Source: Marsupella aquatica
Taxonomy: Eukaryota; Marchantiophyta
Assembly (NCBI GenBank): GCA_973895155.1
Contig: OZ316892.1
Coordinates: forward strand, 24,428,001 to 24,492,000
Length of the DNA stretch: 64,000 nucleotides
Reading direction: 5' to 3'
The notes beneath the pieces are model-generated. The model was not told the origin of the DNA and searched no databases. It saw nothing but the letters and a program-made list of their open reading frames with translations. The translations under genes were made by a program, and so were the position numbers. Positions 25,629-38,258 of the stretch are shown here, in pieces. Each line of letters starts with the position of its first letter. Position 1 is the stretch's first letter.

Positions 25629-28600
25629 ATGGACGGACCTTACTTCGCCTCTCCAGCTAAACGTCCTCATTCTCACTACGATCGCGAACCTCTCGAGTCT
25701 AACGGAAGGCATAAGAGGCACCAGTCCTCTCATTCCCGGGGGGCCGCTCCCCCTCCCATGAAGCCCGCCGCGGATGAGACCGTTTTCCGCATTCTTTGTC
25801 CAGGATCAAAGACTGGGAGCGTCATTGGGAAGCAGGGGAGCATCATCAAAGCTTTGAGACAGGAAACAGGTGCGAGGATCAAAATTGCAGACGCTGTCCC
25901 GGGCGTGGACGAACGAGTTATTATCATTTCTGCTTCGGATAGGGATCGAGAGAGAGGAAGAGACCGTGAAAGGAACAGGGATCGGGAACGCGAGAGAGAT
26001 GGTGTTTCAAGAGAGCGCGACGGAGGCAGCGTTGACCGAGAGAGAGAAGGCAGGGAGCGCGAGAGAGATGTGAGAGAGCGAGACCGCGGGGAGCCGAGGG
26101 ATCGGGAAGTACTCTCTCCTGCTCAAGAAGCCCTATTCAGAGTACATGGCAGAATTGTCGATTCGGAGAATGCTAACGGGTCGGACGACGAGGATGAGGA
26201 TGGAGGCCCAAGTCTTGTTACAACTCGTCTTTTGGTACCAAATAACCAAATTGGTTGCCTGCTTGGCAAAGGGGGGAAAATTATTGAACAGATGCGCGAT
26301 GAAACTGGTGCACAGATCCGAATTCTCCCCAAGGAACAACTGCCAGGATGTGCCTTGCCCACCGACGAGCTGGTTCAAGTAAGCCTTTTGAGCTAAAATG
26401 CTATGCATGCTTTACCGGTACATGTCCCCGGAGCTAGACAACCGCAATATATTTGAACCCGTCGTTTGTCTGGATATCTGTGTGAAGATTGTATTTCTTA
26501 GGATGTTTCTTTAACATGGCGTAGCTTAGAAGGTTTCATTGACGATACTCGGGGGCATGGGCGAGTTCGTTTTTTTCCCAGTGACTTGTGTATTTGTCAT
26601 TACTCTTAGAAATATTTTTCAGCGCATTTCGAAGAATTATCCGTATAGCATTTTGGAAGCTGGATGGTGGAGTTAATGGTTTTGCAATGTTTGCGTTAAC
26701 AGATTTTTGGGGAGCTTTCGGTCGTAAAAAAAGCCCTACATGCCATCTCCACGCGTCTGAAGGAGAATCCGCCTCGCGAGCGCCCGGGTATGGCTGGGTC
26801 TCTCCATGGTGGAGGCCTGTATCCCCCTGTACTGGGAGGAGATACCTTCCTGCCTCCTGGAAATCTTCTGTCTGGTCAAGGTGGCCCTTTACTGGGTTTG
26901 GGTCCGTCTATGTCTGGGCTGGGTGGCGGCGGCGGCGGTGTCTTCCCATTCAATTCCAATTCCATGCCGGTACTCCCGGAGTCTGGCGGTTCTCATCTAG
27001 GACGACATGCACCTGTGGACGAAGAACTCGTCTTTCGCATATTGTGCCCCAATGAAAAGATAGGCAGTGTGATTGGGAAAGGAGGCAGCATCATCAGGAC
27101 ACTAAGAGAGGACACTGGTGCCCGCATCAAAGTTGCAGACCCCAAACCTGGCTCCGACGAGCGTGTCATTGTGATATCAGCTAATGAGGTGCGCAACGCA
27201 TCTGCTGCTCGCACAGCTACCCCCGTCCCTCTTCGCCTCTCTCGAAAATTCATTTCCCCCATCAGGGAATTTGATCTCATTTTCCAGTTCCGATCAGCAG
27301 TTCTTACTTCAACGATATCGAAGAATGGTCGTTACTTTCCTAAACTCTAGCTCCGGTGGGTGCATTGGTCATGTGGAAAATGTTTATCGGATGGAAAGGT
27401 CGGTTCATAACTGTAAAAATACTCACTGTTCGTTCCTTTTTTACCACAGCACCCGGACGACAATATCTCTCCGGCACAAGAAGCAGTCCTTCATGTACAA
27501 AGCAGGATTGTAGATCTGGGTTCTGATCAAGATGGGGTTATCACTACTAGACTCCTTGTCCCTTCCAACCAAATAGGCTGTCTCCTTGGAAGAGGTGGCA
27601 GTATCATCGCGGACATGAGGAAAGCCACCCGGGCCAATATCCGCATTTTGGCTAAAGATCAACTTCCGCGATGTGCTCTGGATACTGATGAGCTTGTCCA
27701 GGTAGGTTGTTTGCTCTTCTGGCGTATAGCTTGATCACTTTGAACTTTTGCGAAACTTTGTATATCGCCTGAGAGAATTTGGGACTCACGTTAAGGCTAT
27801 AGACTGTACGTGACATGTCTGTCTGTTGGGGTCCCTTTTTTTAACTTGTTACCCCTTTGATGAACGTTATCAGATTGTTGGTGACATCCGAGTAGCCCGT
27901 GAAGCTCTTATTCAAATTACTTCACGTTTGAGAAGCAATTTGTACAGGGAGAAGACAGGTTCTGGATCCAGTGGTTCGTTCCCGTCCACATTGTCAGGAT
28001 TAGGGATACAGAGCAGTCTTCCCATGTCGTCCGGATATGGTGGGAGGCATGACCCGGGTTCTCCTGGAGGGATGTACTCGTCGCTGTCTGGATTGGGAAT
28101 CCAAGGGCAAGCCCGTGGGTCCTCATATCAAAATTTAAATTCTTCCCCAGGAGCATGGGGTATACAGGTATTCCACCTTCTCTCTGATGATCTTGCAAAG
28201 TCGTTTTCATTGGGTGGATGTGGCTTATAAAACCTGTTTGGTATTCTTTCTAAAAGTTGTTTTCTATATCCGAAGGGAGGAGGTAACAACTCGTCTGGAG
28301 GAGGAAGCCTCTCTGGTTACGGTGGTGGATCATCTCACCAAAGTGGCTCTGGAAGATATGGCGGGTATGGAATTGTCAGCTGTTTCTTTAAATTGTCCTC
28401 GCTGTATAGGTGCGTCGGTACTCATTATCCTTTCCTCGATGATCGTCTTATGTCATTTCTCTCGGGCTTTGTTGTGACAGTGGTGGCCGGTCAAGTGGGG
28501 GTCTCGTAACAAACACCACAGTCGAGGTTATAATCCCTAATGGAGCAGTGGGCTCCATTATAGGAAAGTCTGGAAGCAATATTGCCCAGATTCGGCAGGT

Positions 28601-28893
28601 GAGTCTTGATGTGTACTCACGAGCCATTCCATGGTCTCATGATTCGGCGGTGGGTATTTATTTAGACTTGTACCGACCGGTTTTGTCTGGTTGGCAAGGA
28701 GAGGTACTGATGATATGACATTTTTTGACAGATTTCCGGGGCCAAAGTGAAATTGCATGATGTTCGTCCTGGTTCGTCTGAACGAATGGTGGAAATTTCC
28801 GGCACTCCCGACCAAGCCCAACGCGCGCAAAGCCTTCTTCAAACGTTTATCTTGAATGGGCAGTCATCTTCACTCGGGCCATATCTTGGCTAG
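25629..28893 (+). CDS. Five-KH-domain RNA-binding protein, HEN4-like
   Basis: Predicted nuclear RNA-binding protein of the plant HEN4 / At4g18375-like poly(C)-binding group, which acts in pre-mRNA processing. Exons: 25629-26378, 26703-27188, 27450-27701, 27874-28167, 28276-28364, 28481-28598, 28732-28893. All junctions fit GT-AG with consistent phase and give 716 aa. Five KH domains each show the GXXG loop: VIGKQG 65-70, LLGKGG 211-216, VIGKGG 373-378, LLGRGG 457-462 and IIGKSG 650-655. The arrangement is two KH pairs plus a C-terminal single KH, as in that group. The KH1-KH2 linker (about 104-160) is an Arg-Asp/Arg-Glu repeat resembling RS/RD splicing-factor tails, and a Gly/Ser-rich linker (about 515-635) precedes KH5. 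ATG 25629 opens the long first exon after a CT-rich leader. GTGAGC just after the stop suggests a 3' UTR intron. Confidence 0.95.
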
Positions 28894-31800
28894 TGCTAGG
28901 AGGTGAGCCTCGTGGTTTAAGATCAATCTATTAACTTCACGTTTTGATTCCCCAGCTCATCTCTGTACAACCGCTTCCACTTGGATTGCTTGACCGTGGT
29001 CTAGCTTTTATCTTTGCGCTTTCGTTCGTAATGTATGCACTGGTTTTATCTGTTGGTGTGGAGTCTTCAGTGCTGCACCATCTAACCACCCTGACTAATG
29101 GTTAAGGCCAACCTTTCTGATACGATGGCTTTCCTTTGTGCCTTTCTCCTTCCTCTATCTACTTTAACAGCCGCAGACAAGAAGCCTGGAGCCAGACTAC
29201 TATAGGCTGCAGCCCCAGCCCAAACTATGCGGACAAAAAGAGCTGAGCCGTCGAAGCCCATCCTTCCCAAGATTGACAAAGTGTGGACTGGGTGGCTTCC
29301 TCTTTGAGGAGTTGCTGAGATGCCCGGTTGCTACTCTTTCTTGGGCTGCCTCTTTACTTAGGTGATTTAAAGGAGTTGCCGGAGATTTTGATCACTCGTT
29401 CGAGCCTTCACGCCCTGCACAACTTGAATGTATTTATTATGCCCTCCATCGAAAGAGAATCCATCAAGCTATGCCTATGACCAAGCTGAGCTGTGAGAGA
29501 TTAGGCTACGTCTGGTCGAACTGTGACCTTTGCAAGCTATCTGAGTCTGAAGTGGGAGGCTTTTCAGTAGTTCTCACAGAGTTTGCTTTGGCTTTTCTAG
29601 TGGATCTTAGGTTTAGTGTACTCTTGTAGTCGTGTAACTTTGGTTGGTTCACTGTAGCCTGCTCAAGGAATGCCAATGTACAGCTAACCGTGACAATTTT
29701 GAGGCCACCTACTGTACACGGTTTCAGAACCCTGAAGAGTAAAGCTGCCAGTCAATATTGCTTAGCTGTTCAAAGCTGTATCTAAGACAGATTCCTAGAG
29801 CATTCTATATACACTTTCTAGGATGCACTCTCCATGGTGTTGTGAGGTTTTTCAAAGTGGATGGAACGGTCACCTTGCATGTTCCAGGAATCGGTCTTCA
29901 AACATTGCAAGCATCACAAGCGTCCAAAACAGCACCATATGATGCATATCGTGTGTTAGCTTGACCAGGCGTTCCATTGTAGTGCTCATCGAGTCTTGTG
30001 CTCAGTAGTTGAAAATTTACGTAGCTCGCCACAATCTAGTATCTTGTTAAACATTTGGGATGTTGTAGAAATGACTCTTAGTCTTGCTTTGAGGATCCTC
30101 CAGGAACACAATAAGTTGTAGTATGTGTACCTTCATTCCGCTATAACCTCATCCAGCTTGTCATGAGACCAAGACGCAGATCTCTTTGATTTACTACCAA
30201 AACTGAGGGGAGTTAGTCTGTCAGAATTAGTTTCCCGTTTCATATAATGTTTGTGGAGATGTCCTGATGCATGAAAGGGAGGGTGAAAGCCAGCCAAAGC
30301 GGTTGCTCAGTCAGATTGGAGGTACGTGGAACCTTATCCTTCAAGTGCACCAGGTGCCTCCTCTGTCCTAAACAAGACAATGTTCGGGGCTTAAATGTAT
30401 AGTATGACCATGAGATGTCACCCTCTCAACCATTCTGATATAACTTAAAAAATGAGAATGTCCTGACGGTGGGCATGTTCTCGAGGGCCTTTACCACATC
30501 AAATGCTGGTTTTGTCAGCAGGAATTGAATCCGATCAAAAATATCTTCCAGTATAAGTTGAACCAACCCATTTTGACCTGGTTTTGGGTTGGACCATATA
30601 CTTTAAGAACTTCCGGAGAACCCTCACATAAGTGCTGCAAAAATGCTTTGTATTTTTGAAGGCCTTGTGTAGTCTGTAGAACTCAACATTGGAGGGGTGT
30701 CCTCTGGCGGGCATAACACCTAATCTGTTCTCTTTGGTACGGCTCGTAGGAGACTGAAGGCCCTTTATAAGTTGTGCCAAGAAAGTAGGGTAAAGGGAGC
30801 AAGGCAGTGTACGTGAATGTAACTTGTGCACCCAGTGAGATTGGTCAGGTATGTCCATTTTCTGATGGCCACAAGTTCTGTATTTTCTGATGGCCGTTTC
30901 AATGTGTTCCCGATTTCTGTTTTTGTAGATTGGTGTCCATTTGGAGGACTTGTGCACAGTTGACCTGAACGTGGTGAATTTTCTTTAATTTTCAAGAATC
31001 GGAGGATGGAGGTGAGTGGATGCATGCCTACCTTGCAGGGTTTACGCTATTTGGAGTTGGGATGTTCTCTCCTGGTAATTGCTAACGTCAGTGACTGGAT
31101 CTAATTATTTATGGTGATCGTTTTCTTTCTGGCTGTTTTGACTGTTCTTTATGAGCATGTGAATTTTCCAGATAATCAAGGATACGCACGTTTTCAGAAT
31201 TTTGAACTGCGCTGATTTTTGCTCTGTTTTCTTTCTCCCTCTTATATATCTTTCAAGGTACTAACGAGAGTTGGGAAGGGTGGTGGTGGTGGGTTCGTGT
31301 GTTGTGCTTGGTTGTTTTGAGTCTTTGAATTGTCGTCACTTTGGGCTCATCATTTTCACCCGTCCAGTTGCTTCCAATCCTCTCCTTCTTTGAAGTCATT
31401 TGAAGGACTCTCTGGACGGTATGTGTCTCCGATATAGAGCATACTGTTCGACCAATGTAGTGCCGAAATGTATTTTCTTTGTGTGGCTGTGCCCTTTGTT
31501 CGACTAGAAGAACTCGAGATGGGCTCATTACCAATAGGCCATTCTAGCCTGCATGAGTTAGGCTAGTTGTTGGTTACCTTGGGTACACGCTGTTTCCACC
31601 AGATGCAGAAATAGTGCGGTACTGCATTTAAAGCTTACCCATCCTGGAGCACGTTGTTTAGACTGGAAGGAACGGGAGGGAGAGTCTTTAATGTTCACGA
31701 GTTTGGCACGCAGTGGTTTTAACCGTATTTCAATGTGGAGCTAGGCAAGTGCCCGCAGTCATGCTTGGACCAAGTGACGTGATCTGTTAGATACCGGTTC

Positions 31801-33193
31801 TGCTGGACTCAGCAGTTATGAGGCCAGGACGAGAGGGTGAATGTAAAAGGTGGAATCACTAGGGCTGCTAAGGCTAGTGGGTAGTTAGTTACGTTCATTT
31901 TAAAGTGGATCGGGGTGTGTGATTGTCTTGATGTCCATAAGGCCTGTCAGCGCAGAGTAGTCATTGTCGCAGCTCAAAGCGCGGGCCTGTTCAAGTCCAT
32001 GCTTGAGCTGAGTGACCTGATGTGTTACTTTCATTTCTGACAAGGCTAAGATAGTCGGTGTCTAGAGGGTGTGGAATCGCTTTGTGTGCGAAGGCTGGTT
32101 GGCAGAATTGAGGTTGGATTCAAGCTAGTTTGAGTCCTGCAATCGAATGGGACTATCCTCCATTTGGGGTAGTAGACGTAGAGTCACCGTTTTCGTAGTG
32201 ATCCAGTATCTGAAAGAAATTCCATTGGACCGTGCAAGTTGTAAATTGAGATCTAGATTCTTTACTCAATAAAGCTGTTTCTGATATGAATGCCTCCTTT
32301 AATAGCTGCTGTCTGCTATCAAAATTCTGGGGAAGTTATTCAGATTTGTGTTTGTATCGTACTTCCAGAGGACCTTCGTGCACTATTTGGATGTTGATGT
32401 CTTTGTAGCTTCCTAAATGGGTATTCGTCTGGATGAATTGGGCGCGACGGCATTAGACTGATGACAGCTTAAAGAGAATTGTAACGTTACATTCTTGACA
32501 CTTCTTTCTGCGTCTCTTTCTTTGGAATTTGGCCTTTCCTTCCTTGAATTGCGATACAGTTGATTTGTTCCTCGGATAATGATCATTGATGGGGAATGTC
32601 CTTGTTCCTCTGTTCTTATTGAAGTTTGAGTGTAAGCTATTCAAAACTATTCTCAGGTTAATTAGGCTTTAGCTATGACCGACTACTGCTTCTGGAGTAA
32701 CGTACGATGCATACACTGAAGTTAATACCCTCGGGAGAGGTATGAGCTGGAGCTGTTACCAATTGCTCGACATTGGGGTGATTGTTTAGAGCCTACAGCT
32801 GTCTTTCGTAATGATAAAGCTAAGCCTGTCACTACTTGATCCTTTCGTTTTGTAATTACTGTCCAACGTGATCTCCTCGACGTGCAATGGTGAAGCTCTC
32901 TCTCGCTCTCTCTACCTAGAAGTTCTGTATGAGTCCGAACAGCCAGTTGAAGGAAGCACGAAAAGACACGAATCACGGGCAGATGATTCCACACATGATC
33001 TCTTGGCAAAATTTGTTTAGATAAAGTCTAGACGGAGAGGTACGTTGTGCAAGGCCCAGGCAAATGCCAACTGCATGGCAAGGATGCAGAAGAGAAGATT
33101 TTGCTGCTACCCATCTTTGTTGTGAAAGTCCATCTGAGTATTTGGGCAAATTCAAAGTACCATCTAATGTAGGCTTAACTTCTTTAAAAACAT

Positions 33194-33280
33194 CCCAATG
33201 CATAAAATACATCTATTCGTAATGGAAAAAATCTGAAAACAGTCCAATGCATAAAATACATCTATTCGAATGGAACAATT
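33194..33280. repeat. 49-bp-spaced duplication
   Basis: CCAATGCATAAAATACATC begins at 33195 and again at 33244, followed each time by TATTCG-AATGGA. Confidence 0.8.
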
Positions 33281-33546
33281 CTACAGAGTGAAATATAACT
33301 GACCTGTGGTTTGAAATAGAATTGAAGTGATTTTTTTTAAGAATTATGAATTTAGGGCAAATCCATGTGAAAAGTGATTTTCTTTTGTCCATCTTGGTAT
33401 ATAACTTTAATAATGACGGGTCCAATTAGATACTCTGGAAAATCTGAAAATTTCATGTCACCTTGGAAATGTCTAACCATTAGATGATTTGAATTGAACC
33501 ATTTATATTCATTTGGTGTGTGACGACTAGTGTGAAGGCGGGTGGT

Positions 33547-33606
33547 GTGGTCTCACAATTGAAAATGTGGTCTCACAATTGAAAATGTGACCATACAATT
33601 GAAAAT
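33547..33606. repeat. 20-bp tandem repeat, three copies
   Basis: GTGGTCTCACAATTGAAAAT occurs at 33547 and 33567, with a third, slightly changed copy at 33587. Confidence 0.9.
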
Positions 33607-34768
33607 AAATTTTCACAAGGTAAGATGTTTTGAATTCAACCATCCAAGTTACTTTTGTGTGTGAATACTCATGTGGTCTCTTAAGTCAAAATTAACTTTA
33701 AAATACAATCATTTATATTGCTTGTGTGTGGAGACTTGTGTGAACAATAATGCCTTTGCTTGAGGGAAGAAACTCTATCAAACTAAAGTTGGATGTTGAT
33801 ATAAGTAGGCTATGCCCTTTGTGGTACTTAATCAATAAGAATAACTTAGACATTAGTTGGGCTTTGAAAAAGATCAATATTGAAATATCCAAAGTATAGT
33901 TGTTTCAAGTTTGGGTATAAAGTGTATTTTAGAAGGCAATTTTACTGCAATAAAATAAAACAATTTGGTAAGCAACATATAAAACATTCTTATATTGATT
34001 TTGAAATTACAATTGGAGTGAATAATACACCAACTCTCACAAATGTGTGTACCAGAATACTTTAACTTATAATTTATATATTGATTTTGAAGTTACAACT
34101 GGGGTAGCAACTGGGGTAGAAGAGTACACGCAGTGATCCCCTTGTAGATGGATGTACCAAAATGCCACTTGTAACCTCATTGACTTTGAACTTATAACTA
34201 GTGTCAAACAGTATAGTACACCTTGCATAGGTGTGTACTATAGTTGATTGTCGGTTGATTGCCTTAACTCTTATACTATATTATGGAATTAGTAATTATA
34301 GTCCCCAATTGATAATAAACTTAAGCGGAAAACTTGTGTACAAGGAATAATTCATTCATTTGAAAAACAAAGGGAAATTTTCACTTTCTTAATATGTAAT
34401 CTGCTAAGATAACCCTAACTATATGAACAAAAATATAAAAGATCATTGACCTACCAAGAGCATTGCTTTCTACAGAAAGAATGCAAATCACTAATACTTA
34501 CATTCTGGTTAAGGAGAAATATCTGATTATTCAAATAATAAGCTTTAGCTGACATTGTGGTAAAATATTAATATACTAATTTTTTCCCGTCCAGATATGA
34601 CAATGCTATAAATTGTTAACTCTTTAGATCATTTATTTTGAAATAAACACTATTATGATAAATAGTACATGTGACAATTAAATTTGAAAGTATAGATAGT
34701 CCATGTTTGATTTAGCTTTATATAAGATTAATTTTAGCAATCACATTTATTGCATACAGGAAAGAGAG

Positions 34769-34870
34769 TGATACAGATTGGTAAGTAACTTGCCATGATC
34801 TCGGATCCCAAGATTATTGTGATACAGATTGGTAAGTAACTTGCCATGATCTCGGATCCCAAGATTATTG
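34769..34870. repeat. 51-bp exact tandem duplication
   Basis: The unit starting GTGATACAGATTGG and ending AAGATTATT occurs at 34769-34819 and again at 34820-34870 with no difference seen. It is a recent duplication or an assembly artefact. Confidence 0.9.
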
Positions 34871-36991
34871 TCTTGCCTCAAACTCAACAATCATTAGTAA
34901 GTAGGTCAGTGGATAGAGTCTCCCAAATCCGCTTGACCTTGCCATAAGTTGAAGCTAAGGTTGGCACTCATTGTTCGTCTATAATAATCCCTTTACTGGG
35001 TGCTTCCCCACTTTCTATCCGTCTCTTATTGATCGCCTTGCCTCCAAGGCATGCCCATGGCCCAAATATATAGCTAGTTTGTCCCAAATTAAAGTTTGTC
35101 CCAAACTTGTCGCGATTGTTGGGACCAGTTCAGCCCCAATACTAGCAACCCTCTCTAGAGCTTCAAACCAACCAGGAGTTCTAGGGTAAGATGCACTTGG
35201 ACCTTAACAGTTGTGCCTACTCTGCGTTGCCTCCCCAACGCAAGCTCCCATGAGAAACTAAACGCAGCTAGCTTGGTTGCTTTTTTGGGAGGGTTGTGCG
35301 ACAAGCTTGCGAGATAGCCCTTGCAAAGCGTGAGGACAAAGGCACCCTCGGACTCAGTCGATATCAATAGGATGTAGTCCTCCTTGAGAGCTTTCCATTG
35401 CATCCTACAAGGCCTCCAACGGACTTACGTTCCCGTTGAGTGGATATCATCATTTCCATCTGATGTTTCCCTTTAGTAGCGCGACAGCTGCACTTCATGA
35501 CTTGGGCTCGCCCCTGGCCCATTACAACACAACATTCCCCTCATATATGCTTTTGGAGACCCATCATCCTTGGATAAACTTTGGTCCCATATTTTTGGCC
35601 CTCTACTTGGACTCCAACTTGATCAGTTGAACACGAAGCTAATTGGCCATAACTTTCTAGTTTGACATCCGTAGGTGAAGTGCCTTAGCCCGTTGTGATT
35701 GGGCCGACACAATGCCCAGGCTTGGGCCCCTAGAACTCATCTTCAGTTATTTGTCATGGACAATTCTGCCCAAGCCGCACCGTTTCTCATGAGCCATGCA
35801 TCCATTCCACATGAACTGATCTTCTATGTACTTGGGCCCAAGTGGAGCTCCCACTCAAGCACTTGGAACTCAGAGTCCATCTGGGGGTCCGAATGGTCCA
35901 TCCTGAGCTCGGCCCTTCCTATGACCTGGCCAGCTCCTAACACCAGTCTAAGTCCCTTGTGTACGCCACTAGTTCAGCGCATGGCTTTCGCTATTGCAAC
36001 ACTTTCTTGCCCATAAGTCTCCCTGTACCTTGTTCCTACTGGATGGCCGTCCCGACGGTTAGAGGAGCTTGGCATCATAAGTGATAGAGTAGTTGAGTTC
36101 TCCGCGATGTCCCTCCATCCTATGCATGACCTTCGTTTAGTAGCAGCCTATACCTATGCATAGCCTTTGCCCTTGCCCTCATGAGGATGGTCAAAGTCAC
36201 ATTGAGGGAGGCTCAGGCCATCTGATCATGAATGGGATATACCATGCACTTAGGATGGGACAAGTGGATGTCATGCTCTCTAAGAGGGTGTCTCAATACT
36301 CAGCGGTACCACAATAATGTCTTTGGATAACATGGGAACTCCCCCTGCCATGGTGATGGCTAGTGCATTCGAAGCTAGTAAGGCTAATCAAGAATGAAGG
36401 AATAATATTATTAATCTTGCCTTATGAGGCGGGTCAATGCTATCTCCCACCATTTTCCAAATTCCTTAACTGGGTCCCATAACCACAATTACAAGATGGG
36501 TAACATAAATCCACAATGTACGTCCATTTTTTAAATCAGCTTTTTACTAACGTGCTTTTTAATTGTCTCCCACGCAAAATAAATTATCAACCTGTCCCCC
36601 ATTTTGTGTATGGGCTTCCATTTACTCAACCATGGTTACAAAACTTTTGTTACATGATGGACTACACAATTTTGTAACTTCCAACCTAGCCCAGCTTTGG
36701 GTCGCTAATAGACTACACAAATCCATAACTTTCAATCATGCTCAAAGCAACGTAGCTTTGAGAAGTGCTAATTCTGTCACGTTTCCTGCATGTAAATAGT
36801 TTTGGAGACCCTTGCTATTCCCCTAATCTGTTGCTCAGAAGTAACCATTTCCCAAACAAATGCATGTATGGGGAGGGGTTCTAGCCTGAACCCTACTCCA
36901 AGAAAACTAAGAAAACCTTCCTGTTTGCTAGTAACCCTAGACCAAACTTGCATTATCCTATACGTAATTCATGTCAGGAAGAAAGGTTATA

Positions 36992-37336
36992 TGTTGAGCA
37001 TAGACGACAATCGCAATGGCAAGCCCATAAACCATCCAACGCACAAGAGTCGACACAGAGAGATACGTGGTTCACCTCCACATGAGGCTACGTCCATGGG
37101 AACACACAAGAGCTTTATTACACTCTAGGCCGGCCGACCATACCAAGCATCCACAACACAAGCTCTCCCTATCTCTCAACTAGCTCCGTAACAATGAGCC
37201 TAAGTTCCCACTCTCCAAGCAAACAACGATTGGTTATAAAGTGTGCACAACATGACTAACTTAACCAAGTCTGCGACTAAGGTTAGCCTTAACTGTGGTA
37301 CAGTCGTAACTCTAGACCTAAGAGTAAATCCTAACA
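36992..37336 (-). mobile_element. Solo LTR, Ty1/copia-like, inverted (copy 3)
   Basis: This 345-bp element reads, on the minus strand, TGTTAGGATTTACTC...CTATGCTCAACA. It parallels the copies at 11463 and 12919, sharing GGAGCTAGTTGAGAGATAGG, GGCCG-CGGCCTAGAGTG, AAAGCTCTTGTGTGTTCCC and GGTTCATGGGCTTGC. The flanks TTATA (36987-36991) and TTATG (37337-37341) are a 4/5 target-site duplication. No internal retroelement sequence is attached. Confidence 0.85.
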
Positions 37337-37500
37337 TTATGGGTGTGTAACCATTTGCACTAGGTGCCGCCATTTCCATAACCTTGTGCCCAGATAGTCT
37401 TGCCTAGTAATCTTTTTTCCGGGCAAGTATTAAGAATGAATGATAATGACTGTTTGGGCTAGGGTTCTAGTCTGAAACATGTTCCCACAAACCTCATAAA

Positions 37501-37676
37501 CCAGTCAGCATTTCCTCACCTTCTGGTAAAAACTAGTCACCCAAGACCTAATAGTCATTACCCTATACATGACTTCAACCTCGCCCAGCCAGTCAGCATT
37601 TCCTCACCTTCTCGTAAAAACTAGTAACCCAAGACCAAACCATCATTACCCTATACATAACTTTAACCCCGCCCAG
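37501..37676. repeat. 88-bp tandem duplication
   Basis: CCAGTCAGCATTTCCTCACC begins at 37501 and again at 37589. Both copies run to CGCCCAG with about 10 differences, so they are an older duplication. Confidence 0.85.
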
Positions 37677-38258
37677 CTTTGAGGAGCGCTAATTGACCTG
37701 GCCCCGTTGATTGACCTGAGGTGAGGTGAGATGAGCCCCATGACTCGAGATTTTGATGGCACCGAGAGTCTCGTACTTTTACTGCAGAGTAGAGTCTCAG
37801 TTGGGTGTTTTTGACGAAGGCACGTCGACACTCTAAACCGACTGATGAGACAGACTCTTGAGGCCACAATCTTTCAATTCTCACACAACAAACAAACAGA
37901 AACGAATCGCTGATATTGAGGAAGCGATGTCACAAGTCATGCTAACCGTTGAGATGAAGAGCTGAGGATGAATGAACAGACCAACTTCGATTTCAACTCC
38001 TGGACGGACGAGCAAATGGTTGAACACAGAGTTTTTGCCACAGGTCAGTCAAATTTTAGCTGCTGAGGAGCGGAATTCGTCGTCTGAAGATCCGTCCGAG
38101 ATAATTATCAGCTGAAGTGGTAGGGATACAATTCTTCCAACGGTTGGACCTGGAGGAAGAAACGAGGGCGCTTGAGCGCGTGTCTGAAATCTATGATTGA
38201 ATTCTGAAGTGTGGGTGCGCGCCTTGTCGATTCTGAGCCATCGGAAAGAGACTAGACG

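Larger units (their letters stand above)
28894..38258. other. Long intergenic region with repeats and decayed sequence
   Basis: 28.9-29.8 kb is probably KH-gene 3' UTR. 29.8-33.0 kb contains scattered open frames without motifs. 33.1-34.9 kb is strongly AT-rich with short tandem duplications. 35.0-36.4 kb has a different, more GC-rich composition and looks like decayed mobile or intergenic DNA, without recognisable gag, protease or polymerase motifs. A solo LTR lies at 36992-37336 and an 88-bp duplication at 37501-37676. The last ~400 bases are the likely promoter and leader of the peroxiredoxin-like gene. Confidence 0.5.

Noticed and set aside
24271-25630. Many overlapping open frames before the KH gene
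   Set aside because: They come from the GC- and CT-biased leader and microsatellite; none has a domain and the KH start at 25629 is clear.
30535-30957. Long minus-strand frame downstream of the KH gene
   Set aside because: It starts only from a GTG, has no family resemblance, and probably overlaps KH-gene 3' UTR or intergenic DNA.
35699-36016. 106-codon plus-strand frame in a GC-richer island
   Set aside because: No retroelement or host motif could be found; it is treated as decayed sequence.
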